A stretch of 64,000 bases of DNA from Paratinospora sagittata (GCA_035771175.1 CM069593.1:45665054-45729053), one strand, 5' to 3'. Numbered from the stretch's first letter, positions 13,106 to 24,659 are shown. The notes: a model not told the origin generated them from the letters alone. Numbers and translations: made by a program.

Positions 13106-13696
13106 CGAAAAAAACATGAACAAAACCTATGAAAACCTCAAAAACTTATATTTTCTTGACGTATATTTTTACTCAAGCCTAATTCTTATTCTATAATGCT
13201 ACCAATATGTATTGATGGGGAAAGTTTTTGAACCAAAAATACTTTAAAACGGAAAAATGGCTTTGGGGGAAGAAAAAACAGCGGCAAATGAAGAGAAGGA
13301 GAAGAAATTGGTAGAAAATTTATCACTTTAGAGTTGGATCTAGGTGTTAGGAAGAAGAAAAAGCTTGGGATAAGGAGAAAATTGTAGTTAGAAATGGGGT
13401 ATGTAACATGGTAGTTTAGGACGTTTTTTAATTTTGAGTGGGGTGAAAATAGTTTAGATATTTTTGGGTAGGGTTAACATAGCATGTGGGGTGATGATAG
13501 CCTATTAGTAGGATTTGTTTAGCCACCCTCATAAAAAAAAATTGCTGGAATATAATTTTTGTTTGAATAAAATCTTTCAACAGAATCCTAAAAACAAATT
13601 TTTTATCCTTTTTTTGAAAATAAGTTATTTTCTTCTTTACTATCTTTTAAATTGAGAGCTAATATTTTTCAAAAAAATAAAATAGAATTGAGAGCT

Positions 13697-14576
13697 TCCC
13701 TTTTGACTTGATTGCCACCAAATTTTTTTTTTTATAAATTAAAATTTAAATAACAGCCCTTTTATCATAATTTGACCATTCAAAGCTCAGTCAACAAAAA
13801 TAATGACGCGACGTGGACTCAAAAATGTTGATAGGATAGGTGAAGTTGAAAGACGTCTTTTCATATTGTTTTTTTCTTTATACTTGTGTCAATCATTCGA
13901 ACGACATCACGAGATTTTTTTTTTACCTGACAACTTTCAACACGTCCCATTACCCTCCTACAAAACTCAGAAGGCGACAGATCCCTATTCCCATATCCAA
14001 ATTAATTTTTAGACCCTTATTTAGAATTCAAGTTATTAAAAAAAATTAAAATTTTTAGTAAACTGTTCAGCCTCACAGATGCCAAATCACATAGTTTTTT
14101 TTTTCACCAGACCACTTTCAGCACATCCTACTATCTTCTCACGAACCCCCGGAGGAGACGAAACTAAGTTCCCATGTCCGGTTGAATTTTTAGACCCCAC
14201 TTCATAATTCAAGTTATTAAGAAAAATTAAAACTTTTACTAAACTGTTCGGACTCATCGAGGTCAAAGCACGATATTTTTTTCATCATACCACACCTTTT
14301 ATACAATATTTATTTATTTATTTATTTATTTTTTATAAAAAATATATTTTAAAAAGACGTCTTTTATATAATTTTTTTTATTTTTTTATACAAATTTTAT
14401 TTTTTATTTTTGGTATGAAAGACGGCTTCCAACTTCACATGCCCGATCAGCATTTTTGAGGCGTCTATGTTTTTGCTGACGGGACTTTAAACGATCAAAT
14501 TATGATAAAAAAAAAAGTCATTATTTAGATTTCATGACATTTGTAAAAAAAATTTATTTTTTAATGGCAAAAGCCC
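13697..14576. mobile_element. Non-autonomous Mutator-like element (MULE-MITE), about 880 bp
   Basis: The direct repeat attgagagct lies immediately outside both ends (13687-13696 and 14577-14586), the size expected for a Mutator target duplication (9-10 bp). Arms are long and inverted: the left starts tcccttttgacttgattgcc, and the right, reverse-complemented, starts tgggcttttgccatt. Further inward both arms share tttatcataatttga, a GACG(C) block and caaaaatg(t/c)tgat. The middle holds two diverged direct copies of about 185 bp (about 13900-14085 and 14085-14275). There is no transposase. A third attgagagct at 13651-13660 makes the exact left limit slightly uncertain. Confidence 0.75.
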
Positions 14577-15168
14577 ATTGAGAGCTAAAATCGTCACGTT
14601 CCGACGCTCTCGTCAGAAAACCTCAGGTGAGTAGAGCGTCCATTATCTGCCACGTGTCGTAAAAACTTCAAGGAGACGTCGCTCGCAAAATCGCATTCCT
14701 CGCACTTTGTCGTCTTCGTTTACTTGTAGTGCTGATTCCCTTGTCGACGAAGCAAACCGATTCTCTTCTTCGCCTCCAAGTTTTAAAGAAGAAAAATGCT
14801 TTTTCTCTTCACAAACCCTATAAATTCTCGTTTTCCAAACCCCCCCTTCTTCTTCTGAATCACTTCGAGCTATTCGATAGCTCATCTTAGCCACAAAATC
14901 CCATTCTCTCAAGAAAATAAATAAATAAATTTAAAGCTAAATTTTTTTTGAGTGTTGTCAGAGGGTGTGTTGTAAATTGGAGTAGCGTCTGTGAATCTCA
15001 TGAGAATTCATAGGGCGATGCAGAGATCGGTCTGTGAGGGGAACAAGAAATCGTCGAAGAACCGGAAAGAATCGTTCATTTGCGTCTCTGTTCCGAACCC
15101 CAGAACGCGTAATAAACCTCTTCTGCTCTCTTGCTTTTTCAGCCTCTAATAATTTTGAACAGAATAAG
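14577..15168 (+). promoter_or_regulatory. Promoter and 5' UTR region of the OTU deubiquitinase gene
   Basis: This GC-richer stretch lies between the MULE-MITE and the start codon. It contains a G-box, CCACGTGTC, at 14650-14658, a core used by bZIP and bHLH factors including ABA-response factors. A 43-codon upstream ORF (15018-15149) ends 19 nt before the main ATG. The transcription start is not visible from sequence alone. Confidence 0.55.
15018..15149 (+). CDS. Possible upstream ORF (43 codons) in the OTU gene leader
   Basis: The ATG at 15018 opens a 43-residue frame that ends with TAA at 15147-15149, just before the main ATG at 15169 and in a different frame. If the leader begins upstream of it, it could reduce translation of the main ORF. 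I recognise no peptide family, and it may be chance. Confidence 0.35.
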   Translation: MQRSVCEGNKKSSKNRKESFICVSVPNPRTRNKPLLLSCFFSL

Positions 15169-18100
15169 ATGACTCGAATCTTTGTTCAACGACCTTCTTC
15201 TTCTTCTTCTTCGAGTCAGAATCGCTCTGTTATTGCGCCGCAAATTAATGTCTCTGTTAAGGAAGAAGAACGAGAGGAGGATGTTTTGAAAGAGCAAAGT
15301 GGTTTATTAGTTGAAGATGAGAAGAAAGACCAAACTGGTTGTAACGATGTTGCGGATTACGCGGAGGTGAAAGAGTTCGATGGGGTTTCGATTACTGAGG
15401 GAATTGAGTCAGATAGCAATGAGGGATTGAGAGGCGCTTCCTTGCGTGCAAGTGAAGGGTGTTCGTGTCCTCCGCCTCCGCCTCCGCCTCCGCCTCCGTC
15501 TCCGCTTCCTGTTCCAACCACAAAACCATTAGTGAGTTCAAGGGGTGGTTCACATGGTGTGCAGACTGGTTCCGCTAGAAGAGCGGTGGCGGCGTGGCCT
15601 ATTGTTTCGGCTGGGAGTACTACTACTTCGAATTCACAACCTTCTCCGAGAAGATGTTATGATGAAGGTGAAGGTTACAACAGCGGGGATGAACACACCC
15701 CTCATTTTGGATTCTGTTATGATGATGTGGTACTTTCTTACTGCTACTAATTCACTATCAAACTATGCCTCACCCTCTCTTTAATGTTTATCGTTGATGA
15801 ATTTGAATTATGAGAAAGATCTCGATTAAGGGCTTATTTGTTAAATGCTTAAATCTAAAAAAAATTATAAATTATATAGTCACTGTAGACACTAGAACTT
15901 TATAATAAGAGGAGGCCAAGTATATCTTGGACCTTTAATTCTTATGATATAGAAGTAATTAATAATGCTTATCAAATCGTTCAATTAAAATGCTAATATG
16001 GAAGAGAAATGCTTTTACGACCCAAAAATTATACCCAAAATCATATTCACGTCGATGTGGTGTAGGGTGATTAGAGGGTGCTTCCTTTTCCTTTTTTCTC
16101 TGTGGTGATGTGGTGATGTAGTTTATTGCCACATCAGCTTAGGTATAGATTTGGATATATTTCTTGGGTCGTTTTAACACTCTTTTGTATTACAGGCACT
16201 GTTTAATTAATTACCTTTATTTACTTTTTAAAGTAATAAATGCATGTATGTGATTAATAGAATTTGGGAGTACATAATGGAGAATCGGTGGATGCATTGC
16301 TGGAAAATAAATGTTGCCAACGATGCAGATAAAGGAAAGGTTTTTTTTTATCATTGCTGGAAAATAAATGTTGCCAACTACGTTAAATTGGTTGCGTGAT
16401 TACTTAATTTATTATTTGAATGTTTCCGTTGTGTATTGGATTGATTGATTGGGTTTGAAAAAACCCAACAAATTTGTATCAGAGCCTAGTTCGATAAAGG
16501 TAGCAGTGAGTATTGGTGCGTGATTGGAGTTGCAATGTTTGTGTATTGAAGATCGATGTTGTGTGTGTTATTGCTACATTGTTGCTTCGGTGTAGAGATG
16601 CAAGTAGATGTCAGCGACGTTGACGTTTGGTGTTGCTCCAATTGTTGTCGGTGCTGCTGCGCTTCCATGGATTATCAGTGTTGAGTGAGTGAGTAAAAAA
16701 ATTTTAAAAAAAAAACAAAAGGAAACGCATATGTACTCAAGAGTCAAGAGGAAGAAGGAGAAGTAAGTTGTTTAATAAAACAACTTCCAAAAGCATTGAA
16801 TATTTTGGGAAGTTGTTGATTGAGGCGATGGTGGTGTTTTGCATTGAAGAAGATGTTTAAGTTAATTACTTCCTTGTGCATTGGATCAACCATTGTTTAT
16901 TATATTTATGGTATTATGGGCTGCTGCTATGGTTGCCTAAAAAGACTTGGTTTCTTGGTGGGTTGATTGATCTAAACAAATCAAAAGGTTTTTGTATTTG
17001 AATTAGGTGGAGCAGTTGAATGTTTTGTTTGTGGTGGAGCAATTGCAAGATCGGATGATTGCAAGATCGAATGATTGAGCAATTACAAATCGGATGATTG
17101 GTTGAATGTATGTTCCCTTCGTGCGAAGATTGATTGGGTAATTGACATCTCAAGAGAATGAGATGATGGTTTGGATGAATGATTGAGTGTTTGTTCGCAT
17201 ATGTTGCGAAGATTGATTGATTGGTTGGTATCTCAAAAGATTGAGATATGTTGTTTTGATTGGTTGATAAGATGATTGGTCGCTTCTTGACGTGATAACA
17301 GATTGATTGGTTGCATCTCAAGGGCATGAGATGAGTGTTCGAATGATCGAGAGATTATTGTTTGTGATTGGGTGATTGGTTGCACGCTACAATGAAGATT
17401 GAAGATTGATTGCTTGGTAGAGTTTTCACCAAGGTGGAGATTGTTGAGATTTTGGTTCGAGCTCAAAATAGAAAGTGTCTAATTTGAGTATGAGTAGAAT
17501 TAAAAGTGTATTAGTTTGAGTAGGTTTCTAATTTTGAGGAGTTTTTAATTGTAGTATATGTCTAATTGTACCGTTTGGGTTGTATTAGAAGTTTGTCTAA
17601 TGTTTATTATAAATATGAGATGGGTAGATAAGATTGAAGTGTGGGAGAATGGCTGAGTAACGAGTTATAGGCTGAAAGATTATGAGTGATCGAGTGTGTG
17701 GCAAGAGGGGAGTGCCGAAGGATGACCCTCTTGTATGTAATCTTCTTAGTATAATTGATTTCTCCACCCGTAGGTGTAGGCATCTATTGGCGTAACCACG
17801 TTAAATTGGTTGCGTGATTGCTTAGTTTATTATTTGAATGTTTCCGCTGCGTATTAGATTGATTGATTGAACCACGTTAAATTGGTTGCGTGATTGCTTA
17901 ATTTATTATTTGAATGTTTCCGCTGCATATTGGATTGATTGATTGGGGTTTAAAAAACTAAACCCCACAGAGTTGTGTAAATTATTCATGAGGCTGTTTT
18001 CCCTTCCATATTCTCTTGGACATTTCATATAGAAGGTTGGTGTTAGTTGTTTATAGAGGTGCCTGAAATTGTTTATGCTGAATGCAGTATTTTAACAAAG

Positions 18101-21100
18101 TTATTTACATGCATTTTAGCAGAGAGAACGACAATTTGAGCTTGACATAAAACGTGTGAGGGGTTTAGAAGTCAAACGCATGGTAGAGGATGGGAACTGT
18201 TTGTTTCGTGCTGTTGCAGATCAAGTGTATGGGGATAATGAAGCATATGATTTGACTCGGCAGATGTGTGTTGATTATATGGTATTCTCATGTCCTTGCA
18301 CCCTTTTGAAATTTTTTTTTCTTTAATATTTCTTGTGCTTTTGTTTGTGATTTGTACTGTTTTGTGTCTGTACCTTGTTCTTTGCTAGTTGTTGCTGTAT
18401 TTTTTTTTCCTTATCCCTTTGTCTTCTTTAGCTTTTACCATGAACAATTGAGTTCTCAGCTAATTAGACAGCTTTGCACTAAGTTGTTCCCAGAGTCTGA
18501 AGAGGTAGGGAGGCAAGCTTTGCGCTAAGGTGGGGCTGGTGGCTTCAAAGCTATGACGTATACCTCGGACGATTGAGCTATATACCTTAAGCTCTATTAT
18601 GCAAAAGTTAACCATGACTTTCGTGATACTTTGGGCTGATCTTATCTTTTTGAAGTTTTTCCTTTTCTTTTTAATTTTTTTTTTCAGCTTCACCTCTAAT
18701 TATCCACGCATAACTAAAAGTGTGGAATTATATTCTATTTTATTCCTTCAAAACACTAGATCTGATCAAAATTTATGTTTTATGATTTCAAGCAGTCAAA
18801 GCTTACTTTTTCGATTGGGAAAATTTTGGTGCAACTTATTATTTATTTAGCTCCAATCTTCTATGTTTAACAGATCTAGTTATGGGAAATCTCAAAAAAC
18901 ATTGACACAACTTCTGAACTATGAACTAATGTCCTACATCATTATGGCCATATATACTGCTATTCCAGTGAATCAAGGACCAATATGTTGCATCTTTGTT
19001 CATTCAGGAAAGGGAGCAGGACCACTTCTGTCAGTTTATAACTGAAGGTTTCACATCTTACTGTAAGAGAAAAAGGCGAGATAAGGTAATGTTATTTATC
19101 TAAGATACTGCTTCTGCCCTTTACATAGAAAGAATCTTGAAATAACTCAAGCACTGATTGGGAAAGTAAATCACTGCAGGATAGAATACTTCTTAATTAT
19201 TCATTAAGATTTTCATTTCTTCTGTAGTTCCTCGTCACTTTCGTTGACAAGTTCCTTTCAAAATTATTTTTATAGTAGATTTTGTGCTTCCTTCAAACTA
19301 TGATGCTTCCACTGTATAGCCCTCAACCTTCTATAAATCAGTCCCTCTCATAGGTGTCTTCAGTAGGCATCCATACCATCTTAATCAGGTTAACTTTATT
19401 TTGTATCTTAATGATTTTTCCTAGTTTCTCTTTAGTTTATTCATGTTTTTTTTTTTTTTTTTTTTTCATTTCCTAGGCTTACAACAATCATCTAAATGGT
19501 GTTTTAGTTTTATGAAATATAGAGGAAACCGATTCTTAGAAGTTTTCAACTAATATATCCTTGTCAAAGATGGGAAACCTTCAATATGGTGATCTGGCTC
19601 TCGTTAATTCTTTGCCAAGTACTTTACACTTCTTCTGTACGTTGTTTTGGGGTGAGGGTTTATTGATCTCCTTATAAAAAACATATAACATTGATGTTTG
19701 CCAAATGCTGCTTTTTTTACCTGTTATTGTTTGGTTTATTATTTAATTTCGTACTGATAAAAAATTCCATTTGGTTCTTCTACTAGGTGCAGATTTCCCT
19801 GTTTGGTGGTTGTGTTTTCCCCCTTAATAAATGTATCAACTTGTTTTTTTGTTGATAGGTATATGGAAACAATATTGAGATCCAGGCTTTATCTGAAATG
19901 TATAATCGCCCCATTCATATTTATTCCTATAGCACAGGTGCCAACTCTTTATTTAATATAAATAAATAATTGATCATCATCTAGTGTTGTCTTGTTTGTA
20001 ACATTCTTCCAACTTCTCATTAATATCTTATTTAATGCAGAGCCTATCAACATTTTCCATGGAAGTTATAAGACAGATACACCACCTATACGGCTAAGTT
20101 ATCATCGTGGGAACCATTACAATGCACTAATTGATCCCCGGCGATTGACAATTGGTGCAGGCCTTGGATTCGGCAATCTTCGGGGAGTAAGTCCTTTGTG
20201 CCTACTTGTTTCTATTTTATTTGCATTTCTTTTGGCTGTATACTCCCTATGACTCTTTGCCTATCATATAACAATGTGTGTGTCATTTACTTGGCAGGGA
20301 AACATTGACAAAGACCAAGTTAAGGCTGCTATTAAAGCTCAACAAGACCAACAAATTGATAATGTAAGTTACCAAAGGGTGTTTTATTGGTGTTGAATTT
20401 GATATAGATTTAGTTAATAATGAGTTTTCTCCTTTCTCTGTCTCAACTTCCTAAACAGGCACTTCTAGCTGAAGGACGCTTCTATTCAGATCTAGAGCTT
20501 ACTGAGAAGGAAATGGAGCGCATGGCGATGGAAGTTTCACGGGCTGAATATCTTGCAGATGACACGTGCAAGAAGCTGATTGGTTTTAGAGGGTCTTCTG
20601 CTTCTACTTCCGCGCCATCATCTTCTAGTTCAAGTAAGTTTGTTTTCCATTATATAAGTCTGTTTCAATGTGGAGATAATTTCCTATAAACATAGTGGCA
20701 CTTGAGCTTTCGGATAGTGTTAGAAGTTAGGCATATAATTCACTTGATTTACCCACTAGGAAATCACATCATTGACACCGTTGTGTTCATCCCCACAGTT
20801 TTAGTGGAGATATTCTATTATAGTGGAGTATGATAAGTACTATGTTTTGTTCCAGTTACATCCTCCTTTATTCCTGTTTGTTCTTTCCCAGCAATATGTT
20901 GAAGTTGAATGGAGATAGTGGTTTTTGGTCGATTCTGAATTTATGGGATTTCAGTCAACATAACAATCTTTATAATTGATGCCGAGCGTGAATAAGAAGA
21001 CAAAAAATACACCTTCTCTAACTCGTTGATTCATAAGAATACGAAGAAAAGAGGAAAAAATAATATGAAAATTCTCGAAATCTATTAATCTCTGTTCCAA

Positions 21101-22180
21101 TAACGCATACAATGGCCTTAAATAGGCAAACGTAGAACAATACTTCTAAACCGACTAGAATACTAAAAATAGAAAATATACTAAAACCTATTTAGAAATA
21201 AAGATATTGCGATGTATATCGCGTAGCAACAAACAAAATTAAAATCAGACTCTTTTAGTAAATTTACTATTTTCGGTAATTTATTATTTTTAGTAAATTT
21301 ACTATTTTACAAAGAAAAAAAAAAGTAAATTACCGAAAATAGTAAATTTACTAAAATTAGTAAAGTATCCTAAAATAGGAAAATATTAATTTGAAATTTT
21401 CACAAACTCCAACTCTTATCACATTGCATCAATAATGCAGTAAAAACCCCTCTAATGGGAGAGAACACTTCCCTATGTGGTTTAATGTCAGACGTAGCCA
21501 AATTCCTATATTCATAGCTCTGTAAGTTAGATACAGTATTGCTGGTTAGGCAGTACCTTTAGAGACCCAATTCTAACATCTTCCCTAATATAAGTTTCTT
21601 AACCGGTAATTAATTCAGAAGTGGCCCATAGTTGCATTGCCTTGCATTTGATCTTTCTAATTGAAGCTTCACCCCATAGAGTGTTGGCAAACTATTTCAT
21701 CTAGGCTTGTTTATCGAAACAGAAAAAGATTTAGTGGAAAAACAAAAAACAAATTGCTTGGGGAGAATTGGCCCAAATCCATGAATGGGACTTCACAGAT
21801 CCACAGGCTTCATTGCAAAGTTAAAATGACTGTGGATGGGTATAATCAATATTTTTGAAAATTGATTTGCATAATTTGTCGCTATTTCTCTGTTTATTAC
21901 CGCCCTTCACTAGCTTACTTAAAAACATGTGAACACAGCAGCAGAGCCCTCGCAGAGCGACTCAAATCTAGGAGATTGGAAGATGTCTCAACCTAATAGA
22001 TCCCTCAGTAGCGGCATGCAGATGATGCTCTCCATGGGGTTCAGCTACTTGCAGGCGATTGAGGCGTGCAGCTTATTTGGGGATGATGTGGACTCAATGA
22101 TTTGCTATCTATTGGAGACAGGCAGCAGTAGTGTTGCATCTGGGAGCATCAACAGACTCAAAGGGAAAGCAATGGAGTGA
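15169..22180 (+). CDS. OTU-domain deubiquitinase with C-terminal UBA-like segment, OTLD1-like (8 exons, about 501 aa)
   Basis: Exons: 15169 to about 15726, 18120-18281, 19008-19085, 19859-19937, 20041-20186, 20298-20363, 20459-20633 and 21939-22180, with GT/AG borders in phase. The N-terminus is Ser-rich and acidic with a run of about ten Pro near residue 101. The OTU domain (about 190-330) has the catalytic Asp and Cys in 'VEDGNCLFRAV' (D210, C213) and the His in 'RGNHYNAL' (H318). A UBA-like helix bundle starts at 'MLSMGFSYLQAIEAC' (about 451). The order resembles plant OTLD1/OTU6, a histone deubiquitinase, and animal OTUD5; the substrate here is inferred. The ATG at 15169 is preferred because the 15034 frame opens with GTG. 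The first donor could be 15727 or 15730. Intron 1 holds an LTR element and intron 7 a long hairpin. Confidence 0.92.
16295..16378 (+). repeat. 27 bp direct repeat next to the truncated 5' LTR
   Basis: A 27 bp unit beginning cattgctggaaaataaatg occurs at 16295-16321 and again at 16352-16378, separated by 30 bp. The second copy abuts the broken start of the LTR (16380). It looks like a short duplication made when the LTR was truncated. Confidence 0.8.
16380..17969 (+). mobile_element. Non-autonomous LTR retrotransposon (TRIM/LARD-like, Copia-type signals) in intron 1 of the OTU gene
   Basis: A truncated 5' LTR (16380-16470, ending ...aacccaaca) is followed by a primer-binding site TTGTATCAGAGCC (16474-16486), close to the plant tRNA-iMet type TGGTATCAGAGC. 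The 971 bp interior has no ORF and is rich in TGATTGG words. A polypurine tract, aaggtggaga (17431-17440), precedes a 3' LTR at 17442-17969 that starts TGTTGAGATT and ends ...AAACCCCACA. The element lies in the same direction as the gene. The 5' LTR lacks its first 400 or so bases, so no target duplication can be checked. Confidence 0.82.
17442..17969 (+). repeat. 3' LTR of the intronic LTR element
   Basis: A 528 bp LTR starting TG and ending CA. It has a TATA-like TATAAATA at 17608-17615. Two nearly identical 76 bp tandem units (17795-17870 and 17871-17946) lie at its end; the 5' LTR remnant shows only one such unit. Confidence 0.8.
21253..21356. repeat. Perfect 31 bp inverted repeat (hairpin) in intron 7 of the OTU gene
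   Basis: The arm at 21253-21283 is the exact reverse complement of 21326-21356. The 42 bp loop contains a third partial copy of tagtaaatttactatttta. The hairpin sits in an insertion-like block (about 20980-21410) that differs in texture from the rest of the intron and may be a solo LTR or MITE piece. Confidence 0.85.
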
Positions 22181-22187
22181 AAAGCCA

Positions 22188-22223
22188 AAAAAAAAAAAAA
22201 ACACACACACACACACACACACA
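22188..22223 (+). repeat. Poly-A plus (AC)n microsatellite in the OTU gene 3' UTR
   Basis: About 13 A followed by about 12 AC units, starting eight bases after the stop codon at 22178-22180. Confidence 0.9.
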
Positions 22224-22321
22224 AGAAGGCAAAACACAGTTAGAGCTAGAGAGAGTTTTATGGCCTCCTTCTAGGATTAAATTATGTACTTGAATAATGG
22301 AAAACCAATGTTTTCAGTATC

Positions 22322-22327
22322 AATAAA
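22322..22327 (+). terminator. Poly(A) signal AATAAA of the OTU gene
   Basis: A canonical AATAAA 142 nt after the stop codon, in a T-rich context. It is a plausible near-upstream element for 3' end formation. Confidence 0.5.
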
Positions 22328-23329
22328 ACGTGGTTAATCTGAAAGCTATATTCTGCACTAGTAGATGAGAACAAGATCCTCTATGCTCATGACAATGTTC
22401 ACTGCGTTTTCTTTAGGCAGTAGCATGGTTGGCATGGTTGCCTGCTTCAGATTCTATTTTAGAGCAACCTGTTCTTGTAACTTTTGAGTATACAAGATAA
22501 AGTTGTAAAATTATAGACACCAGAGCAAGAGGAGCCATCAAAATAACTTTTTATTATAAAAAATAAAATAAAATAAAAATTGACAGACTTGGGCTTGCCT
22601 TATATTGTAAGACGTAGTTAAGTTATGTATTTCTTTTCTTTTTTTATTTACTTAAGTTAATTTTTGAAGAGAGAAAAATTGATGCTGTAAATATGAGAAA
22701 AAATTACTATTAAGGGGTTAGTTCGTTGGTTCGGGGAGTGAATTATGAGGTGCGATTAAGAGACTCAGTACGAGTTCTAGTCTGTTCTCGTTTATTCTTT
22801 TTGAAAAATGTTTTTTTGTCCCTGCAAATCTTTGAATTCGAAAGGAGGGTGCCGAAAAATTGATACCAAAAAATATATATATATATATATATATATATGA
22901 GAAAAACATTTTTGGAATGTATAAAATGAGTTTTTTTTTCCTTACAAATCCTATTCATCTTTCAAAAGCCTGACAAAAAATTGAGAAAAAAAGAAAAAGA
23001 AAAAGAAAGAGAAGAACGTTGAATTCAACAGATACAGAGTACCGTTGAAGAAAATTTATATAATATAATATATAGGTGATTATTTTTTTATATTTAAAAA
23101 TAATATATTCAAAATTAAATAAGTTTTGGACACGTCAGTGTTGAAGAGCAGCCACCCATTAAAAAAAAAGGTATGCATGCCGCCCATTGACCGATAGCAT
23201 GCATGTTTTTCATTTTTTTATTTTTGAAGTCCATGTTTTTCATTTTTAATATATATATATATATAATTTGTTAATAAAAAAAAAATAGATTTGTTAATAA
23301 AAAAAAGGAAAAAAAATATCATTCGAAGT
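22328..23329. other. AT-rich spacer between the OTU gene and the viral relic
   Basis: No gene seen. It contains a (TA)n microsatellite at about 22872-22898, many A and T runs, and a weak tRNA-like stretch near 22717-22795 that I did not accept as a SINE. Confidence 0.5.
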
Positions 23330-23541
23330 TTACTATCACAAACAAGTAATAACATGTACTTAACAAGGACAAGTACACTAAGGCACACTGAAACTGCTAC
23401 AGACCATAACTAAACTTAACAAATATTCAAGAACGACTTGAAGAAAGCGTAGGATAATACTCTTTAAGACTGGAAGAAAACTAGAAGACTTGATGATTTT
23501 CGTCTGAGGACTCGATGATCTGCAACTGAAGAGTGAAGTGG

Positions 23542-23549
23542 TATTTATA
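23542..23549 (-). promoter_or_regulatory. TATA box, probable pregenomic RNA promoter of the viral relic
   Basis: TATAAATA on the minus strand, downstream of all viral coding domains. This is where Caulimoviridae keep the promoter for pregenomic RNA. Only about 200 bases of leader-like sequence follow, and no tRNA-iMet primer site was found there. Activity is unknown. Confidence 0.5.
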
Positions 23550-24659
23550 GAGGTTGAGGAAGCTTTGCGGACTTTAGACGTCTTTAAATCCGGACAGCTG
23601 GAGGATAAGAAGGAATCTGGGAGTGGTTGAGTCGAGTGGAGTCTGAACTGACAGGTGCATGTGCGTAAAGTTGATGGCAGACAAGGCGTGCTGGTGAACA
23701 GTCTTATTTTTGGAAAAGTAAACAGTACGTTGTCGCTACTGTTCATGCTTTATCAAAAGAAGATGCTTGACGTTTTGTCGTGTTGTGTCGGTAGGAATTG
23801 ACAGGGTGATCTGTTTGCGATGAGAACGAATCTTTGCACGATGAGATTGACAATGGAGGACAAGCTGGTGGATGCTGACATGGCGGATATTGACAATGGA
23901 GAAGGATAACGTGGTCGTCATTATGTCTATGGAGACGGTGATTGCAATTCAGGGAATAGACGTATGAGTTGTCGTCGGAAATGGTAAAGCCATCTGAGGA
24001 CATTGGCTAAGTGTGAAGATGCATTCTGTGTTGGGGGAGACGTAGCACGAGGAGAATGAGTTCTGGGAAAATAAATGGAACGTCTATACTGACGTCGGTG
24101 GAGGCATTCACGAACTGGAGGAGGAACGGTGGAAACCTGCAAAGTAGGAAACGTACCTTTGTACAATTGGCGTTTCTTGAAGAAGAACTGAGAGCTGAGG
24201 CGAATACCTGGAAATGAAGATTTCTTGGTCATCTTGTCACGGTGAAGGATTGTGAGAATGCGAAGGAGAAAGGTTTTCTGCTTCGTTGGAGAAAAGTGAT
24301 TCAGTTTCCCAATACGTCTGCGTATCCTGAAAATATGGAGGAACTGGAGAAGATGTTTCAGCTAAGTCATTAGCTTGAGTTTCTTCAATGATCTGTTCTT
24401 CAGTTAGGGGAGCATTAGGATTATCAGGACTGAATGGTGCGATGGATTCTATCAGAGAGAACAAATGGTCTTCATGGATGAACTCTTGAGGACCTCGGAT
24501 GATTGGCAGAGGTTGAGTATCCGAATTGTCGTTAATGTCGTGGAGAAAATTGCATAGACTAGTAAGGATGGAATTTGAGAGAAAACAGGAGTATGATTGA
24601 AACCTCTGTATATAATGCTCAGCAACAATGCCTTGTTCTGAATCAGAATATGGATGATA

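Noticed and set aside
14643..14912. 89-codon minus-strand frame upstream of the OTU gene
   Set aside because: It lies in the promoter/leader of the plus-strand gene, has no recognisable family, and is likely chance in GC-richer DNA.
16914..17466. Long minus-strand open frames inside the LTR element
   Set aside because: They are Asn/His/Ile-rich translations of TGATTGG-type low-complexity sequence on the antisense strand and show no domain.
22717..22795. tRNA-like head of a SINE (agttcgttggttcgg ... gagttctagtc)
   Set aside because: The B-box has a mismatch at a key position and no clear element ends or target duplication were found.
23927..24464. Host gene reading of the Ser/Pro-rich minus-strand frames
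   Set aside because: They are colinear with and directly downstream of the viral RNase H and upstream of the viral-type TATA box, so a viral second ORF remnant is a better explanation.
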